A stretch of DNA of 64,000 bases. Source: Streptococcus moroccensis (GTDB lineage: Bacteria; Bacillota; Bacilli; Lactobacillales; Streptococcaceae). Of the stretch, positions 34,033 to 43,575 are shown one piece after another; the stretch's first letter is position 1, and the number at the start of each line of letters is the position of its first letter. The notes beneath the pieces are model-generated. The model worked only from the letters and a program-made list of their open reading frames with translations, did not search any database and had not been told where the DNA came from. Location: contig NZ_JAUSTM010000003.1 of the NCBI RefSeq assembly GCF_030812835.1, positions 1 to 64,000 of the forward strand, written 5' to 3'. A program made the translations under genes and the position numbers.

Positions 34033-35547
34033 ATGGCAAGGATTCAAATAGCTAAGGGCGCAAATCCTGTTGAACTAGAATTAGGGATGCTTAACCGCCA
34101 CGGCTTGATTGCAGGAGCAACAGGGACCGGTAAGACGGTCACCTTAAAAGTCATTGCAGAACAGTTGAGCCTATCAGGGGTTCCTGTCTTTCTAGCAGAC
34201 ATCAAAGGGGATTTGACGAGCCTAGCTAAGCCAGGTGAAGTGACTGAAAAATTAGCGGGTCGAATTGAAAAGCTAGGCCTTAAAGATAGCTTTGAACCGC
34301 AGTCTTTCCCAGTACGTCTTTGGGATGTCTTTGGTGAGCAAGGGCACCCTGTCAGGACGACGGTTTCTGAGATGGGGCCTTTGCTCTTGTCCCGCCTTTT
34401 GAACCTCAATGAAACCCAGACTGGGGTCATGAATATCGCCTTTAAAATTGCGGATGAAAAGGGCTGGCTGTTGATTGACCTTAAGGATTTAAAAGCTTTA
34501 TTGCGCGAGCTGGCGGATAATGGTAAGGCCTATACCACAGAGTATGGGAACATTGCCAAGGTCACTGTCGGTGCTATCCAACGTAGTCTTTTAGCCTTGG
34601 AGCAAGAAGGTGGGGAGCTTTTCTTTGGCGAGCCAGGTTTAGAGCTTGCTGACTTTATGCAGCTGGATGGCAATGGTCAAGGGATTATCAATGTCCTCAG
34701 TGCTAATCGATTGTTCCAATCGCCACTCCTTTATTCAACCTTCCTTTTGTGGATGTTAGCGGAGCTTTATGAGACACTTCCAGAAGTTGGTGATCTTGAT
34801 AAGCCGAAACTGGTCTTCTTCTTTGATGAAGCCCATTTGCTCTTTAAGGATGCGCCTAAAGTCTTTGTAGATAAGGTCGAGCAAATCGTCCGTCTGGTTC
34901 GCTCTAAAGGTGTAGGGGTCTTCTTTGTGACGCAAAATCCCATCGATCTGCCAGAGACAATCCTAGCTCAGCTTGGGAACCGGGTGCAGCATGCCCTTCG
35001 TGCTTACACGCCTAAGGAGCTCAAGGCAGTCAAAACAGCAGCCGAAACCTTCCGACAGAATCCAGACATCGATGTGGCGACAGCCATTACCGAATTAGAA
35101 GTTGGGGAAGCCTTGATTTCTTTTCTAAACGCTTCAGCGCAACCAAGTATCGTTGAGCGGGCGCTAGTCTTTCCACCGATGAGTAGCTTTGACACAGTAG
35201 ACACTATGACCATCCAAGGATTGATCAACCAATCGCCGATGGAACTCAAGTACCGAGAGCCTGTCGATCGCGAATCTGCCTTTGAACTGCTAGCTGAAAA
35301 ACTCTTACAAGAAGAGCAAGAAAAAGCGGCCGCAGAAGAAGCGGCGCGTCTCGAGAAAGAACGCATTGCTGCTGAAAAAGAAGCAGCTAAAGCGCAAAAA
35401 GAAGCTGAAAAAGCAGAGCGAGCAGCTGCACGAAAACCAAAATCAGCGGTTGAAAAAGCAACTGATAGCTTCATCAATTCAGCTGTAAGGACCATCGGTC
35501 GTGAATTGGCCCGCGGTATTTTGGGCAGTCTGCGTGGCAAGCGCTAA
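34033..35547 (+). CDS. HerA/YjgR-type helicase-like ATPase (DUF853)
   Basis: This RecA-fold ATPase of 504 residues is related to HerA/FtsK helicases. Walker A is GATGTGKT at residues 28-35; Walker B is [43 protein letters not shown] is typical of the DUF853 family. Residues ~405-455 are a charged Ala/Glu/Lys coiled coil. The cellular role is unknown. ATG 34033 follows AAGGAG; GTG 34015 is unlikely. Confidence 0.85.
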   Translation: MARIQIAKGANPVELELGMLNRHGLIAGATGTGKTVTLKVIAEQLSLSGVPVFLADIKGDLTSLAKPGEVTEKLAGRIEKLGLKDSFEPQSFPVRLWDVFGEQGHPVRTTVSEMGPLLLSRLLNLNETQTGVMNIAFKIADEKGWLLIDLKDLKALLRELADNGKAYTTEYGNIAKVTVGAIQRSLLALEQEGGELFFGEPGLELADFMQLDGNGQGIINVLSANRLFQSPLLYSTFLLWMLAELYETLPEVGDLDKPKLVFFFDEAHLLFKDAPKVFVDKVEQIVRLVRSKGVGVFFVTQNPIDLPETILAQLGNRVQHALRAYTPKELKAVKTAAETFRQNPDIDVATAITELEVGEALISFLNASAQPSIVERALVFPPMSSFDTVDTMTIQGLINQSPMELKYREPVDRESAFELLAEKLLQEEQEKAAAEEAARLEKERIAAEKEAAKAQKEAEKAERAAARKPKSAVEKATDSFINSAVRTIGRELARGILGSLRGKR

Positions 35548-35573
35548 AAGAATAATACAGAAGGTGAGCAAGT

Positions 35574-35723
35574 GTGCGCGTTAAAATTAATTTAAAATGT
35601 AGTGACTGTGGCCAGCTCAACTATCTGACCAGTAAAAACACCAAAACCCATCCTGAAAAAATCCAAGTGCCTAAATTCTGCCCCAAAGAGAGAAAAGTAA
35701 CCTTGCATATTGAAAGTAAGTAG
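35574..35723 (+). CDS. rpmG: 50S ribosomal protein L33
   Basis: This small gene (49 residues) begins with GTG after AAGGTGAG. The product starts [20 protein letters not shown] and ends [10 protein letters not shown], clearly L33. It has three cysteines (CSDC, then FCPK), so the second zinc pair is incomplete. The order L33-SecG-RNase R-SmpB is typical of streptococci. Confidence 0.95.
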   Translation: MRVKINLKCSDCGQLNYLTSKNTKTHPEKIQVPKFCPKERKVTLHIESK

Positions 35724-35738
35724 CTTTTGTGGTAGAAT
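35710..35738 (+). promoter_or_regulatory. Promoter of secG inside the end of rpmG
   Basis: TTGAAA (35710-35715), a 17-bp spacer and TAGAAT (35733-35738) with a TG extension make a good sigma-A promoter. Confidence 0.7.
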
Positions 35739-35768
35739 AGAGAGAATTGATTTTAGAAAGTGACGACT

Positions 35769-36002
35769 ATGTACAACATTTTATTGACAGTTTTCTTAAT
35801 TTTATCGGTTATTACTGTAATTGTGATTTTTATGCAGCCTACAAAGAACCAGTCATCAAACGTCTTTGATGCGAGTTCAGGGGCGCTCTTTGAGCGTACC
35901 AAGGCCCGTGGTTTTGAAGCAGTGATGCAACGTTTAACAGGGATTTTGATTTTCCTCTGGTTAGCGGTTGCTTTAGCTTTGGCCATTATTTCAAGTCAAT
36001 AA
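35769..36002 (+). CDS. secG: Protein translocase subunit SecG
   Basis: This 77-residue membrane protein has two hydrophobic helices flanking QPTKNQSSNVFDASSG and ERTKARGFEAVMQRLTG, which are strongly conserved in streptococcal SecG. It is part of the SecYEG channel. ATG 35769 is preferred over GTG 35760. A terminator follows. Confidence 0.96.
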   Translation: MYNILLTVFLILSVITVIVIFMQPTKNQSSNVFDASSGALFERTKARGFEAVMQRLTGILIFLWLAVALALAIISSQ

Positions 36003-36006
36003 TTCA

Positions 36007-36032
36007 GAAAAAGGGCCGACCAGGCCTTTTTC
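36007..36032 (+). terminator. Rho-independent terminator after secG
   Basis: AAAAAGGGCC pairs with GGCCTTTTT around GACCA with one bulged G. T residues follow. Confidence 0.8.
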
Positions 36033-36101
36033 TATTGTCTAGACAAAGGACTAGATGAGAAGACTTTTGGTCGTCAGGGCGATTGCCCAGAGAGAGGACA
36101 C

Positions 36102-38453
36102 ATGAAAACAGAGATTTTAGAACAGTTAAAAGCCCAAGGCCCTATGACTATGGATGCCTTGGCAGACCGTCTTGGCCAAGCAGGTGCTAAGAACTTTACC
36201 AATTTAGTCAAGACCGTTTCAGACATGGAATCCCGTCGCCAACTGACCTTTAAAAAGGATGGAACCATCGGGATCAGAGAAAAGAAACCAAAAGCCATGA
36301 CCTTGAAGGGACGTTTTTCAGCCCACAAAAATGGTTTTGGTTTTGTTATGCTAGAAGATGATGTCGAAGAGGTCTTTATTGGTCGTAACGATGGGGGTTA
36401 TGCTATCGATGGAGATACGGTTGAAGTCGTTGTGACCAAACCCGCAGATCGACTCAAGGGTACTGTGGCAGAGGCCCGTATTGTTGATGTCTTGGAACAT
36501 AGCCTAACGACAGCTGTTGGGACTTTGGTCCTTGATGATGAAAAGCCCAAGTATGCTGGCTATATTCGTAGCAAAAACCAGAAAATTTCCCAGCTTATCT
36601 ACGTTAAGAAGCCAGCAGTAATCCTCAAAGGAACTGAAGTGGTTAAGGTGGATATTGTCAAATACCCTTCTCGTCATCACGACTATTTTGTGGCAGAACT
36701 CCGGGATATTGTTGGACATGTGGATGATCCTGGGATCGATGTCCTTGAGGTCTTGGAAAGCATGGACATCGTTTCAGAGTTTTCAGAGGAGGTCCTAGCA
36801 GAAGCCAATGCCATTCCAGAAAAGCCTACGGAGGCTGATTTTGAAGGACGATTGGACCTGCGTGATGAAATTATCTTCACTATTGATGGGGCGGATGCCA
36901 AGGACTTGGACGATGCCATTCATATCAAGGTCTTGCCAAATGGCAACTTTGAGCTTGGGGTTCATATTGCGGATGTCTCCTACTATGTAACGGAAGGCTC
37001 CGCCCTTGACCAGGAAGCCCTTCGCCGTGGGACCTCTGTCTATGTGACCGACCGTGTCGTTCCTATGTTGCCAGAGCGTTTGTCAAACGGCATATGCTCA
37101 CTGAATCCTAATGTCGACCGCTTAACCCAGTCAGCTATCATGGAAATTAATGACAAGGGGCGCGTGGTCAACTATCAGTTGGCACAGACCGTCATCAAAA
37201 CCACTTACCGCATGACATACACTGCGGTCAATGAGATGATTGCGGGTAACCAAGAGACTATTTCAGAGTTTGGTAAGATTGTAGCTTCTGTGGATCACAT
37301 GGTGACACTTCACAAGATATTGGAGGAGATGCGTGTCCGTCGGGGTGCTCTCAACTTTGACACTAAAGAAGCTAAAATCCTGGTCAATAATCTTGGAAAA
37401 CCCGTTGACATCACGGTTCGTCAGCGCGGGATTGCAGAACGCATGATTGAGTCCTTTATGTTGGTTGCCAATGAAACGGTGGCAGAGCATTTTGACAAAA
37501 AAGAACTGCCATTTATCTATCGGATTCACGAGGAGCCTAAGGCTGAGAAACTCCAGACCTTTATCGATTATGCCTCAACCTTTGGGATTCCGATTCACGG
37601 AACGGCTAGTAGCATTGGTCAGGAAGCTTTACAAGACTTTATGGCGAAGGTTTCAGGCCAGCCAAATAGCGAAGTCCTCTCCATGATGCTCTTGCGCTCC
37701 ATGCAACAGGCCAGATATGCCGAAAACAACCATGGTCACTACGGACTTGCTGCGGGGTACTACACCCACTTTACCTCACCGATCCGCCGTTACCCTGACC
37801 TTATGGTCCACCGCATGATGCGCGATTACGGGACCAAGGCTGTGAGTGAAACAGCGACGCATTTCGAGGCAATCGTTCCTGAGATTGCTAGCCAGTCTAG
37901 CCAACTCGAACGCCGTGCCATTGAGGCCGAGCGTGAGGTGGAGGCTATGAAGAAGGCTGAATTCATGCAGGAATTTGTTGGCGAAGAGTTTGATGCGATT
38001 GTTTCCAGCGTTGTCAAATTTGGGCTCTTTGTCGAGCTGCCAAACACTGTGGAAGGCTTGATTCATGTGACCAATTTGCCAGAGTTCTTTAACTTTAATG
38101 AACGCACCCTGACCCTTCAAGGGGAAAAATCTGGCGTGGTCTTCCGTGTTGGCCAACCGATTCGGGTCCAATTAACCAAGGCAGATAAACTGACAGGTGA
38201 GATTGACTTTGAATGGCTCCCATCTGATCAAGACGTTATTGAAAAGCGTCTCAAATCAAGCAATGACCGTAAGGATAGAAAAGGCCGCAGAGGACCTACA
38301 AGAGGTAAGGCCCAGGGGCATTCCGGTGCTGGGAAAGATAAGAAAAAAGCCTCTGCCTCTAAAGGCAAGGGCAAGAAACCATTTTACAAAGAAGTAGCGA
38401 AAAAAGGAGGCAAACATGGCAAAGGGCGAAGGACAGGTGGTCGCGCAAAATAA
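36102..38453 (+). CDS. rnr: Ribonuclease R
   Basis: This 3'-5' exoribonuclease of 783 residues has an N-terminal winged-helix and cold-shock region and an RNB domain with the catalytic Asp cluster in [15 protein letters not shown]-terminal S1 domain ([29 protein letters not shown]) follows, then a very basic Lys/Gly/Arg tail of about 60 residues. It cooperates with SmpB/tmRNA in degrading non-stop messages. It overlaps smpB by 38 bp. Confidence 0.97.
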   Translation: MKTEILEQLKAQGPMTMDALADRLGQAGAKNFTNLVKTVSDMESRRQLTFKKDGTIGIREKKPKAMTLKGRFSAHKNGFGFVMLEDDVEEVFIGRNDGGYAIDGDTVEVVVTKPADRLKGTVAEARIVDVLEHSLTTAVGTLVLDDEKPKYAGYIRSKNQKISQLIYVKKPAVILKGTEVVKVDIVKYPSRHHDYFVAELRDIVGHVDDPGIDVLEVLESMDIVSEFSEEVLAEANAIPEKPTEADFEGRLDLRDEIIFTIDGADAKDLDDAIHIKVLPNGNFELGVHIADVSYYVTEGSALDQEALRRGTSVYVTDRVVPMLPERLSNGICSLNPNVDRLTQSAIMEINDKGRVVNYQLAQTVIKTTYRMTYTAVNEMIAGNQETISEFGKIVASVDHMVTLHKILEEMRVRRGALNFDTKEAKILVNNLGKPVDITVRQRGIAERMIESFMLVANETVAEHFDKKELPFIYRIHEEPKAEKLQTFIDYASTFGIPIHGTASSIGQEALQDFMAKVSGQPNSEVLSMMLLRSMQQARYAENNHGHYGLAAGYYTHFTSPIRRYPDLMVHRMMRDYGTKAVSETATHFEAIVPEIASQSSQLERRAIEAEREVEAMKKAEFMQEFVGEEFDAIVSSVVKFGLFVELPNTVEGLIHVTNLPEFFNFNERTLTLQGEKSGVVFRVGQPIRVQLTKADKLTGEIDFEWLPSDQDVIEKRLKSSNDRKDRKGRRGPTRGKAQGHSGAGKDKKKASASKGKGKKPFYKEVAKKGGKHGKGRRTGGRAK

Positions 38454-38883
38454 GAAAGCGCGCCACGACTACACCATTGTCGATACTGTCGAAGCAGGTA
38501 TAGTCCTGACAGGGACCGAAATCAAGAGTGTGCGAGCCGCTAGAATCAACCTTAAGGATGGCTTTGCTCAGATTAAAAAAGGCGAGGCCTGGTTGGTCAA
38601 TGTCCATATCGCACCCTATGAAGAGGGCAATATCTGGAACCAAGACCCGACCAGAACTCGAAAACTCTTGCTTCGCAAGAAGCAAATTGCTCAGTTAGAG
38701 GGCGAGGTCAAGGGGACTGGGATGACCTTGGTCCCACTCAAGGTCTACCTCAAGGATGGCTATGCCAAGGTCCTGATCGGCCTTGCTAAAGGGAAACACG
38801 ATTACGACAAGCGTGAATCCATCAAACGCCGTGAGCAAGACCGCGATATCAAACGCCAGATCAAAAACTTTAATGGCAGATAG
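38416..38883 (+). CDS. smpB: SsrA-binding protein
   Basis: This 155-residue tmRNA-binding protein of trans-translation shows [31 protein letters not shown]-type strands ([14 protein letters not shown]) and the C-terminal [19 protein letters not shown] helix. It starts inside the end of rnr after AAAAAGGAGG, indicating translational coupling. No ssrA gene is visible nearby. Confidence 0.98.
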   Translation: MAKGEGQVVAQNKKARHDYTIVDTVEAGIVLTGTEIKSVRAARINLKDGFAQIKKGEAWLVNVHIAPYEEGNIWNQDPTRTRKLLLRKKQIAQLEGEVKGTGMTLVPLKVYLKDGYAKVLIGLAKGKHDYDKRESIKRREQDRDIKRQIKNFNGR

Positions 38884-39011
38884 GACTTGAGCCTTCGGAG
38901 ATCGGAAAACACATCAGCTCTAGACTGTTTTTAGAGAATGTGGATATACTTAGTTTTCTATTAGTATGGTACTGCGTGCTCAATCCTGGACCTTATTTTC
39001 AACTTAATTAG

Positions 39012-39034
39012 ACCAGCCTTGAGCTGGTTTTTTT
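39012..39034 (+). terminator. Rho-independent terminator after the smpB region
   Basis: ACCAGC, a CTTGA loop and GCTGGT are followed by seven T residues. Confidence 0.85.
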
Positions 39035-39044
39035 GAGCTATTAC

Positions 39045-39074
39045 TTAGGAAATTCATTCCTAAAAGGGTATAAT
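39045..39074 (+). promoter_or_regulatory. Promoter of the HrtBA-like operon
   Basis: TATAAT at 39069-39074 lies 18 bp after TTAGGA (39045-39050). The -10 is consensus; the -35 is moderate. Confidence 0.55.
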
Positions 39075-39098
39075 GGGAAGACAGAAAAGGAGCTAAGA

Positions 39099-40184
39099 AT
39101 GAAGCACGCATGGGCTGAGATACGCTATAATTGGAAAAAATACCTGATGATTGAACTTTTGATTGTACTCATGATGTTTATGGTGGTCTTTTTGACGGGA
39201 CTAGCTGGAGGATTAGCTGAGCAATCTTCAGGCGCCTTGAAAGAACTGTCAGCAGAAGGTTTTGTTCTGTCAAGCGATGCTAAAAATCTATTGGCTGATT
39301 CTAGCATGAGCCTAGAAGAGGCGGACAATCTCCAGTCAGAATTGAGCGGGCGCGTGACCGCCTTTAGTGTAGAGCGCTCTGGCTTAAAAAAAGAGGACCG
39401 TGCTGAAAAACAAGATGCCGTTTATTTTGTTCTTGAAGAAGACAGTTTTCTGATGCCAGAAGTCCTTGAAGGCAATAGCCTCCAAGCAGGCGAAAATCAG
39501 GTTCTCTTAAGTGAAGAGTTTGCTGAAGCTGGGATCGAGCTGGGGGACGTATTACTCGACACAAAATCTGATTTGACCCTTGAAGTCGTAGGTTTCATAG
39601 AGCGTCAAACCTATACCTTTGCTCCTCTAGCCATTATTTCCCAAGAGACAGATCGTCAGATGAAATTAGCCATTAACCCAGCTGCAGAAGAGCGTTACCA
39701 AAGTTTAGCGCTCGAAGACTCGAGTCAAATGGTTACGACAGAAGGTTTTACAGTGTCCTCCAAATCAGACCTAATTGAACAAGTACCGGGCTATGCGGCG
39801 CAGCAACTAACAGTTAATCTGATATCAGGTGTCCTTCTTTTTGTATCAGCAGCTATTTTAGGGATTTTCTTCTATATTCTGACCCTACAAAAACGGCAAC
39901 AATTTGGTGTTATGCGTGCCATAGGGCTATCTATTCGTGAGATTGTCAGTATCCAATTTGGGCAAGGTTTCTTCTTAGCCATTCTTGGTGTAGGACTTGG
40001 AAGTGCACTCGCCTTAGGCACCATGAGTCTTCTTCCGAGCAAAGTGCCTGTTACGATCGATCTAAGCAGTGCTTTATTTGCAGCAGGTATTTTTGTTGGT
40101 ATGGCTGTGTTTAGTATTTTGGTCTCTTGCTTACAAATTGTGAAAATAGACCCTGTCAAAATCATCGGTGGAGGTGATGTGTAA
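39099..40184 (+). CDS. FtsX-like ABC transporter permease, HrtB-like
   Basis: This permease of 361 residues has one N-terminal helix (about residues 17-40), a large extracytoplasmic domain and three C-terminal helices, the MacB/FtsX layout. The N-terminal EIRYNWKKYLMIELLIVLMM and the C-terminal DPVKIIGGGDV resemble the haem exporter permease HrtB. It probably exports haem or another hydrophobic toxin; the substrate is inferred. The start at 39099 follows AAAAGGAG. The stop overlaps the ATPase start (TAATG). Confidence 0.8.
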   Translation: MKHAWAEIRYNWKKYLMIELLIVLMMFMVVFLTGLAGGLAEQSSGALKELSAEGFVLSSDAKNLLADSSMSLEEADNLQSELSGRVTAFSVERSGLKKEDRAEKQDAVYFVLEEDSFLMPEVLEGNSLQAGENQVLLSEEFAEAGIELGDVLLDTKSDLTLEVVGFIERQTYTFAPLAIISQETDRQMKLAINPAAEERYQSLALEDSSQMVTTEGFTVSSKSDLIEQVPGYAAQQLTVNLISGVLLFVSAAILGIFFYILTLQKRQQFGVMRAIGLSIREIVSIQFGQGFFLAILGVGLGSALALGTMSLLPSKVPVTIDLSSALFAAGIFVGMAVFSILVSCLQIVKIDPVKIIGGGDV

Positions 40185-40873
40185 TGAGCTTGCAATTAAA
40201 AGGCATTTCGAAAGCCTATCAGGATGGGCAAGAGAAGAATATTATTTTAGACAAGGCTGACTTGACGGTGCAACCAGGTGAATTTGTCGCTATTTTAGGA
40301 CCGTCAGGAAGTGGTAAGTCAACTTTTCTATCGATCGCTGGTCTTCTGTTGACAGCAGATGAGGGAGAGACTTTATTGGACGGTAAACCGGTTCATGGTT
40401 TGTCTGACAAGGAGCGAACGAAGCTTCGGCGGGAAAAAATGGGTTTTATTTTTCAGAGCCATCACCTTATTCCTTATCTACCCATGGAGGAGCAATTACG
40501 TCTAGTAGCGACCAAGGAATTAGCCCGTGAAAAAACATCGTTAACGGACCGCATCGACTCTCTCCTTACTGGTTTTGATTTATCAGCTCAACGTCGATAT
40601 TTACCTCAGCAACTCTCTGGTGGACAAAAACAACGGGTGGCCATTGCCAGGGCTCTTATCAATCAACCGAGCCTTCTGTTGGCAGATGAGCCGACAGCTA
40701 GTCTGGATGGCAAACGGGGACATCAGGTGGTTGAGCTGATGAAGCGTGAAGCTAGTCAACGCGGAACAGCAGTAGTCATGGTGACGCATGATGAACGTGT
40801 TCTGGATTTGGTCGATACGATTTATGTCCTCAAAGACAAACAATTGCTTTTACAAACCGAGGTAAGGAAATGA
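40184..40873 (+). CDS. ABC transporter ATP-binding protein, HrtA/LolD-like
   Basis: This ATPase of 229 residues has Walker A GPSGSGKST, Q-loop FIFQSHHLIPYL, signature LSGGQKQR, Walker B LLLADEPTASLD and the switch His in VTHDE. It pairs with the permease upstream by a one-base overlap and overlaps the next gene by 4 bp. The QSHHLIPYL segment is close to HrtA. Confidence 0.85.
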   Translation: MSLQLKGISKAYQDGQEKNIILDKADLTVQPGEFVAILGPSGSGKSTFLSIAGLLLTADEGETLLDGKPVHGLSDKERTKLRREKMGFIFQSHHLIPYLPMEEQLRLVATKELAREKTSLTDRIDSLLTGFDLSAQRRYLPQQLSGGQKQRVAIARALINQPSLLLADEPTASLDGKRGHQVVELMKREASQRGTAVVMVTHDERVLDLVDTIYVLKDKQLLLQTEVRK

Positions 40874-41280
40874 TTAGAGAAATTGTCAAAGATACGTTTT
40901 TCCTGCAACAATCGTCTCAAGAAGCTAGTAAAGAAGATATGACCATAGGGCAAGACTTGCTGGACACCGTACAAGCCAATAAGGACAGGTGTGTTGGTCT
41001 AGCTGCTAATATGATTGGTCAGCAAAAACGCATCATTGTCGTTAGTCTGGGGTTTGTCGATTTGCTCATGTTTAACCCTGTCATTGTCGAGCAATCAGGA
41101 CCCTATAAGACGGAGGAATCCTGTCTATCCCTAGAAGGCAGTAGGCCGACTAAACGCTACCAGACCATTAAGGTTACTTATCTCGATCAGAACTGGCGAC
41201 GAAAATCAGTTGTTCTCAAGGATTTCCCTGCCCAAATCTGCCAACACGAGATAGACCATTGCGATGGGATTGTCATTTAA
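40870..41280 (+). CDS. Peptide deformylase-like protein
   Basis: This 136-residue protein has the fold motifs of peptide deformylase: GLAANMIG (motif 1), ESCLSLEG (motif 2, metal Cys) and QHEIDHCDG (motif 3, two metal His and the catalytic Glu). In motif 1 the canonical Gln after GxGLAAxQ is Met here, a residue that helps hold the formyl group. It may be a divergent deformylase or a hydrolase of another formyl substrate. It overlaps the ATPase gene by 4 bp (ATGA), so it belongs to the exporter operon. Confidence 0.78.
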   Translation: MIREIVKDTFFLQQSSQEASKEDMTIGQDLLDTVQANKDRCVGLAANMIGQQKRIIVVSLGFVDLLMFNPVIVEQSGPYKTEESCLSLEGSRPTKRYQTIKVTYLDQNWRRKSVVLKDFPAQICQHEIDHCDGIVI

Positions 41281-41373
41281 CTGATTGATCAAAAAAAGAA
41301 CCAACAAAAGCTACGAAAGATAACTGATTTTAATTTCTTTTAAAAAATCTCTCTAAAGATAATAGCTATTTCC

Positions 41374-41406
41374 AATCAAACCACAATCGATGGTTTGATT
41401 TTTTTA
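41374..41406 (+). terminator. Rho-independent terminator after the deformylase-like gene
   Basis: AATCAAACCA and TGGTTTGATT form a perfect 10-bp stem with a 7-nt loop, then T residues. Confidence 0.88.
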
Positions 41407-41429
41407 TAGATGTGATAAAAAAAATATAT

Positions 41430-41458
41430 TTGGGTGTTTGTTGGAATCGTGGTAAGAT
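41430..41458 (+). promoter_or_regulatory. Promoter of the amino-acid ABC ATPase gene
   Basis: TTGGGT, a 17-bp spacer and TAAGAT make a plausible sigma-A promoter 28 bp before the start codon. Confidence 0.55.
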
Positions 41459-41486
41459 AAGAAAAAATAATCTGGAGGAAATGACG

Positions 41487-42245
41487 ATGATTGAGGTTAA
41501 AGGCATAAAAAAAGCATTTGGAGATAAAGTCGTTTTAGATGGGGGTTCCTTAAAAGTGAACCAAGGGGATGTGGTGGTTATTTTAGGGCCGTCTGGCTCA
41601 GGGAAAACAACATTTTTACGATGCATTAACCATTTGGAGACGGTTGATGAAGGAGAGCTTGTCCTGTCAGGTAAGGATTATTCTTTAGCGCAATTGAGCC
41701 GACAGGACATTTTAGAAATTCGTCGGAAGACTGCCTTTGTATTCCAGAATTATAGCCTTTTTAACAATAAAACAGCTCTCGAAAATATTTTAGAAGGTCT
41801 GGTGATTGCCCGAAAAGTGCCGAAAGACGAAGCTCTTAAAATAGCAGAAACAGCTTTAACCAAGGTTGGTTTATGGGACCATAAAGATAAATACCCTCAC
41901 CAGCTTTCTGGTGGGCAACAACAACGGGTCGGAATCGCACGGGCCATTGCAGTCAAGCCTGAAGTAATTCTTTTTGATGAGCCAACCTCTGCCTTAGATC
42001 CAGAGCTGGTTGGTGATGTGTTACAGGTTATGAAAACCTTAGCAGAAGAAGGCATTACGATGATCGTCGTTACCCATGAGATGACATTTGCCAAGGATGT
42101 TGCTAACCACGTCGTCTTTTTTGATGGTGGTAAAATTGTAGAGGAGGGCCATCCGTCCGATTTCTTTACCAGTCCAAAAGAAATGAGAACGCGCCAATTT
42201 TTGGCCCGGATTCTGCCTGATTTTGCCATCGATTATGTTTTATAA
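41487..42245 (+). CDS. Polar amino-acid ABC transporter ATP-binding protein (GlnQ-like)
   Basis: This ATPase of 252 residues has Walker [10 protein letters not shown], signature LSGGQQQR, Walker [17 protein letters not shown] and switch His in [12 protein letters not shown], all typical of the polar amino-acid uptake family. ATG 41487 has better spacing from GGAGG than 41481. Its permeases and binding protein lie 1.3-3.6 kb downstream, separated by a terminator and a methyltransferase-like gene. Confidence 0.88.
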   Translation: MIEVKGIKKAFGDKVVLDGGSLKVNQGDVVVILGPSGSGKTTFLRCINHLETVDEGELVLSGKDYSLAQLSRQDILEIRRKTAFVFQNYSLFNNKTALENILEGLVIARKVPKDEALKIAETALTKVGLWDHKDKYPHQLSGGQQQRVGIARAIAVKPEVILFDEPTSALDPELVGDVLQVMKTLAEEGITMIVVTHEMTFAKDVANHVVFFDGGKIVEEGHPSDFFTSPKEMRTRQFLARILPDFAIDYVL

Positions 42246-42552
42246 TAATGCTGGAATTTTCTGTTTTTACCTAAGAATACTTAGGTCTATGATTGTGGAA
42301 AAAAGTTTTTTCAGCTATCTGTCTAGCTATCTAAGAAGGAGGAGGAACACTATCTAAATGGTAGGTGTTTTTCTCTTCTTTTTTATTTTGTGATTATTTA
42401 AACAAGCTATAAAGAATTCTTATCTGATTGATAGTTTATTTCTAATTTGAAAAATTTTAACGGAGTGATAGCTAAAATATATTATGCAAATGCATGGTGG
42501 CATGATAAGATAGTTCTCAAAAATAAACAGCACATGGTGCAAGGAGGCGCTT
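42246..42552. other. Intergenic region before the UroD-like gene
   Basis: This 307-bp AT-rich spacer contains a perfect dyad CCTAAG-AATA-CTTAGG (42270-42285), an A/T-rich palindrome near 42298-42312, a terminator at 42346-42373, and a GCAC-ATG-GTGC hairpin (42532-42542) next to the AAGGAGG site of the following gene. No known riboswitch was recognised. Confidence 0.5.
42346..42373 (+). terminator. Probable terminator after the ABC ATPase gene
   Basis: AACACTATC pairs with GGTAGGTGTT around TAAAT with one bulged G. T- and C-rich sequence follows. Confidence 0.55.
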
Positions 42553-43554
42553 ATGGTATCAAAACGTGAGTTAGTTGAGCAGGCATTTAATGGCGAAGTG
42601 GTAGACCGAGTTCCTGTTGGATTCTGGTTTCACTTTACAGAAAAAGACGAGTGGCTTAATGGATTAGATTCGGAAAATATCTATCAAAAAAATCTACATG
42701 GGCATCAGAAATTTCTTAAAACAGTAAAACCTGATTTTATAAAACTAATGAGTGATGGTTTCTTTAGATATCCTAGCCCATTAATCCATGAAGGTGTTAA
42801 ATCAGTAAATGAATTAGCAGCAATCTCTCCCTTACCTGACAATCATCCTTGGTTTGACAAACAGGTTCAGCTTGTTAAAGACATTAAAGCTTCGTTTGAT
42901 GAAGACATTGTTGCTTTATATAATATTTTTTCTCCGGCAACACATCTAAAGTGGCAGCTAGCGAATGAAGTCTCGTCAGGAGACGACCAACTTGCTGATT
43001 TGTTGTTAGAAAATCCTGAAACGGTTCAAAACGTTTTAACTGTTATCGCTAATGATTTGGCAAAACTTGTAAAACGGTTATTAAAAGAAGTGCCAATCGA
43101 TGGTATTTATTTCAGTGTCCAAGGGGTTCAGGATAATCGTATTAATTCAGATGTCTATCCAACCTATATTCAACCTGCAGATTTGATTGTACTTGAAGCT
43201 GCAGGTGGTGAAGATGGACTTAATATTTTACATATTTGTGGCTATGAGGGCGCTAGTAACAATATAGCAGTATATAAGGATTATCCTGCAAAAGTATTTA
43301 ATTGGGCTGTCAAACCAGAAAATGTATCTCTGAAAAATGGTCGGGAATTGTTTGGTGGGAAGACCGTTCTAGGTGGTTTTCAAAATGAAAAAAATAGCTT
43401 GATTTACAAGGGAACCCGTCAGGAGATTGAACAAGAGGTCAAAACGATTCTGTCTGAAAACGGTAGACAAGGCATTATTTTGGGGGCAGACTGTACCATT
43501 CCAAGTGATATTGATGTTGAACGCATTCAGTGGATTCGTGATGCAGCTCATTAA
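42553..43554 (+). CDS. Uroporphyrinogen decarboxylase/MtaA-superfamily protein
   Basis: This 333-residue protein starts MVSKRELVEQAFNGEVVDRVPVGFWFH, the usual opening of UroD-fold proteins (a TIM barrel shared by haem-pathway decarboxylases and corrinoid methyltransferases). HICGYEG in the second half recalls the metal-binding HxCG motif of MtaA/MtbA methyltransferases. FGGKTVLGGFQN and GIILGADCTIPSDIDVERIQWI follow. No haem pathway or corrinoid-protein gene is in the window. It is co-oriented with, and 21 bp from, an amino-acid ABC transporter gene, so it may process the imported compound. The reaction is unknown. Confidence 0.8.
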   Translation: MVSKRELVEQAFNGEVVDRVPVGFWFHFTEKDEWLNGLDSENIYQKNLHGHQKFLKTVKPDFIKLMSDGFFRYPSPLIHEGVKSVNELAAISPLPDNHPWFDKQVQLVKDIKASFDEDIVALYNIFSPATHLKWQLANEVSSGDDQLADLLLENPETVQNVLTVIANDLAKLVKRLLKEVPIDGIYFSVQGVQDNRINSDVYPTYIQPADLIVLEAAGGEDGLNILHICGYEGASNNIAVYKDYPAKVFNWAVKPENVSLKNGRELFGGKTVLGGFQNEKNSLIYKGTRQEIEQEVKTILSENGRQGIILGADCTIPSDIDVERIQWIRDAAH

Positions 43555-43575
43555 TTTATGTAAGGAGAAAATAAA

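Noticed and set aside
35004..35540. Long minus-strand open frame (178 codons) opposite the HerA-like ATPase gene
   Set aside because: It mirrors the Ala/Glu/Lys-rich coiled-coil coding sequence and gives a Ser/Ala/Phe-rich product without motifs or a ribosome binding site.
38884..39098. tmRNA gene (ssrA) next to smpB
   Set aside because: The conserved tmRNA ends and tag-coding sequence are not seen in this interval.
42246..42552. Cobalamin, SAM or T-box riboswitch before the UroD-like gene
   Set aside because: None of the conserved boxes I know for these classes is present; only short hairpins and a terminator were found.
42553..43554. Genuine haem-pathway uroporphyrinogen decarboxylase (hemE)
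   Set aside because: No other haem gene is nearby, streptococci generally lack the pathway, and the HxCG-like motif suits the methyltransferase branch better.
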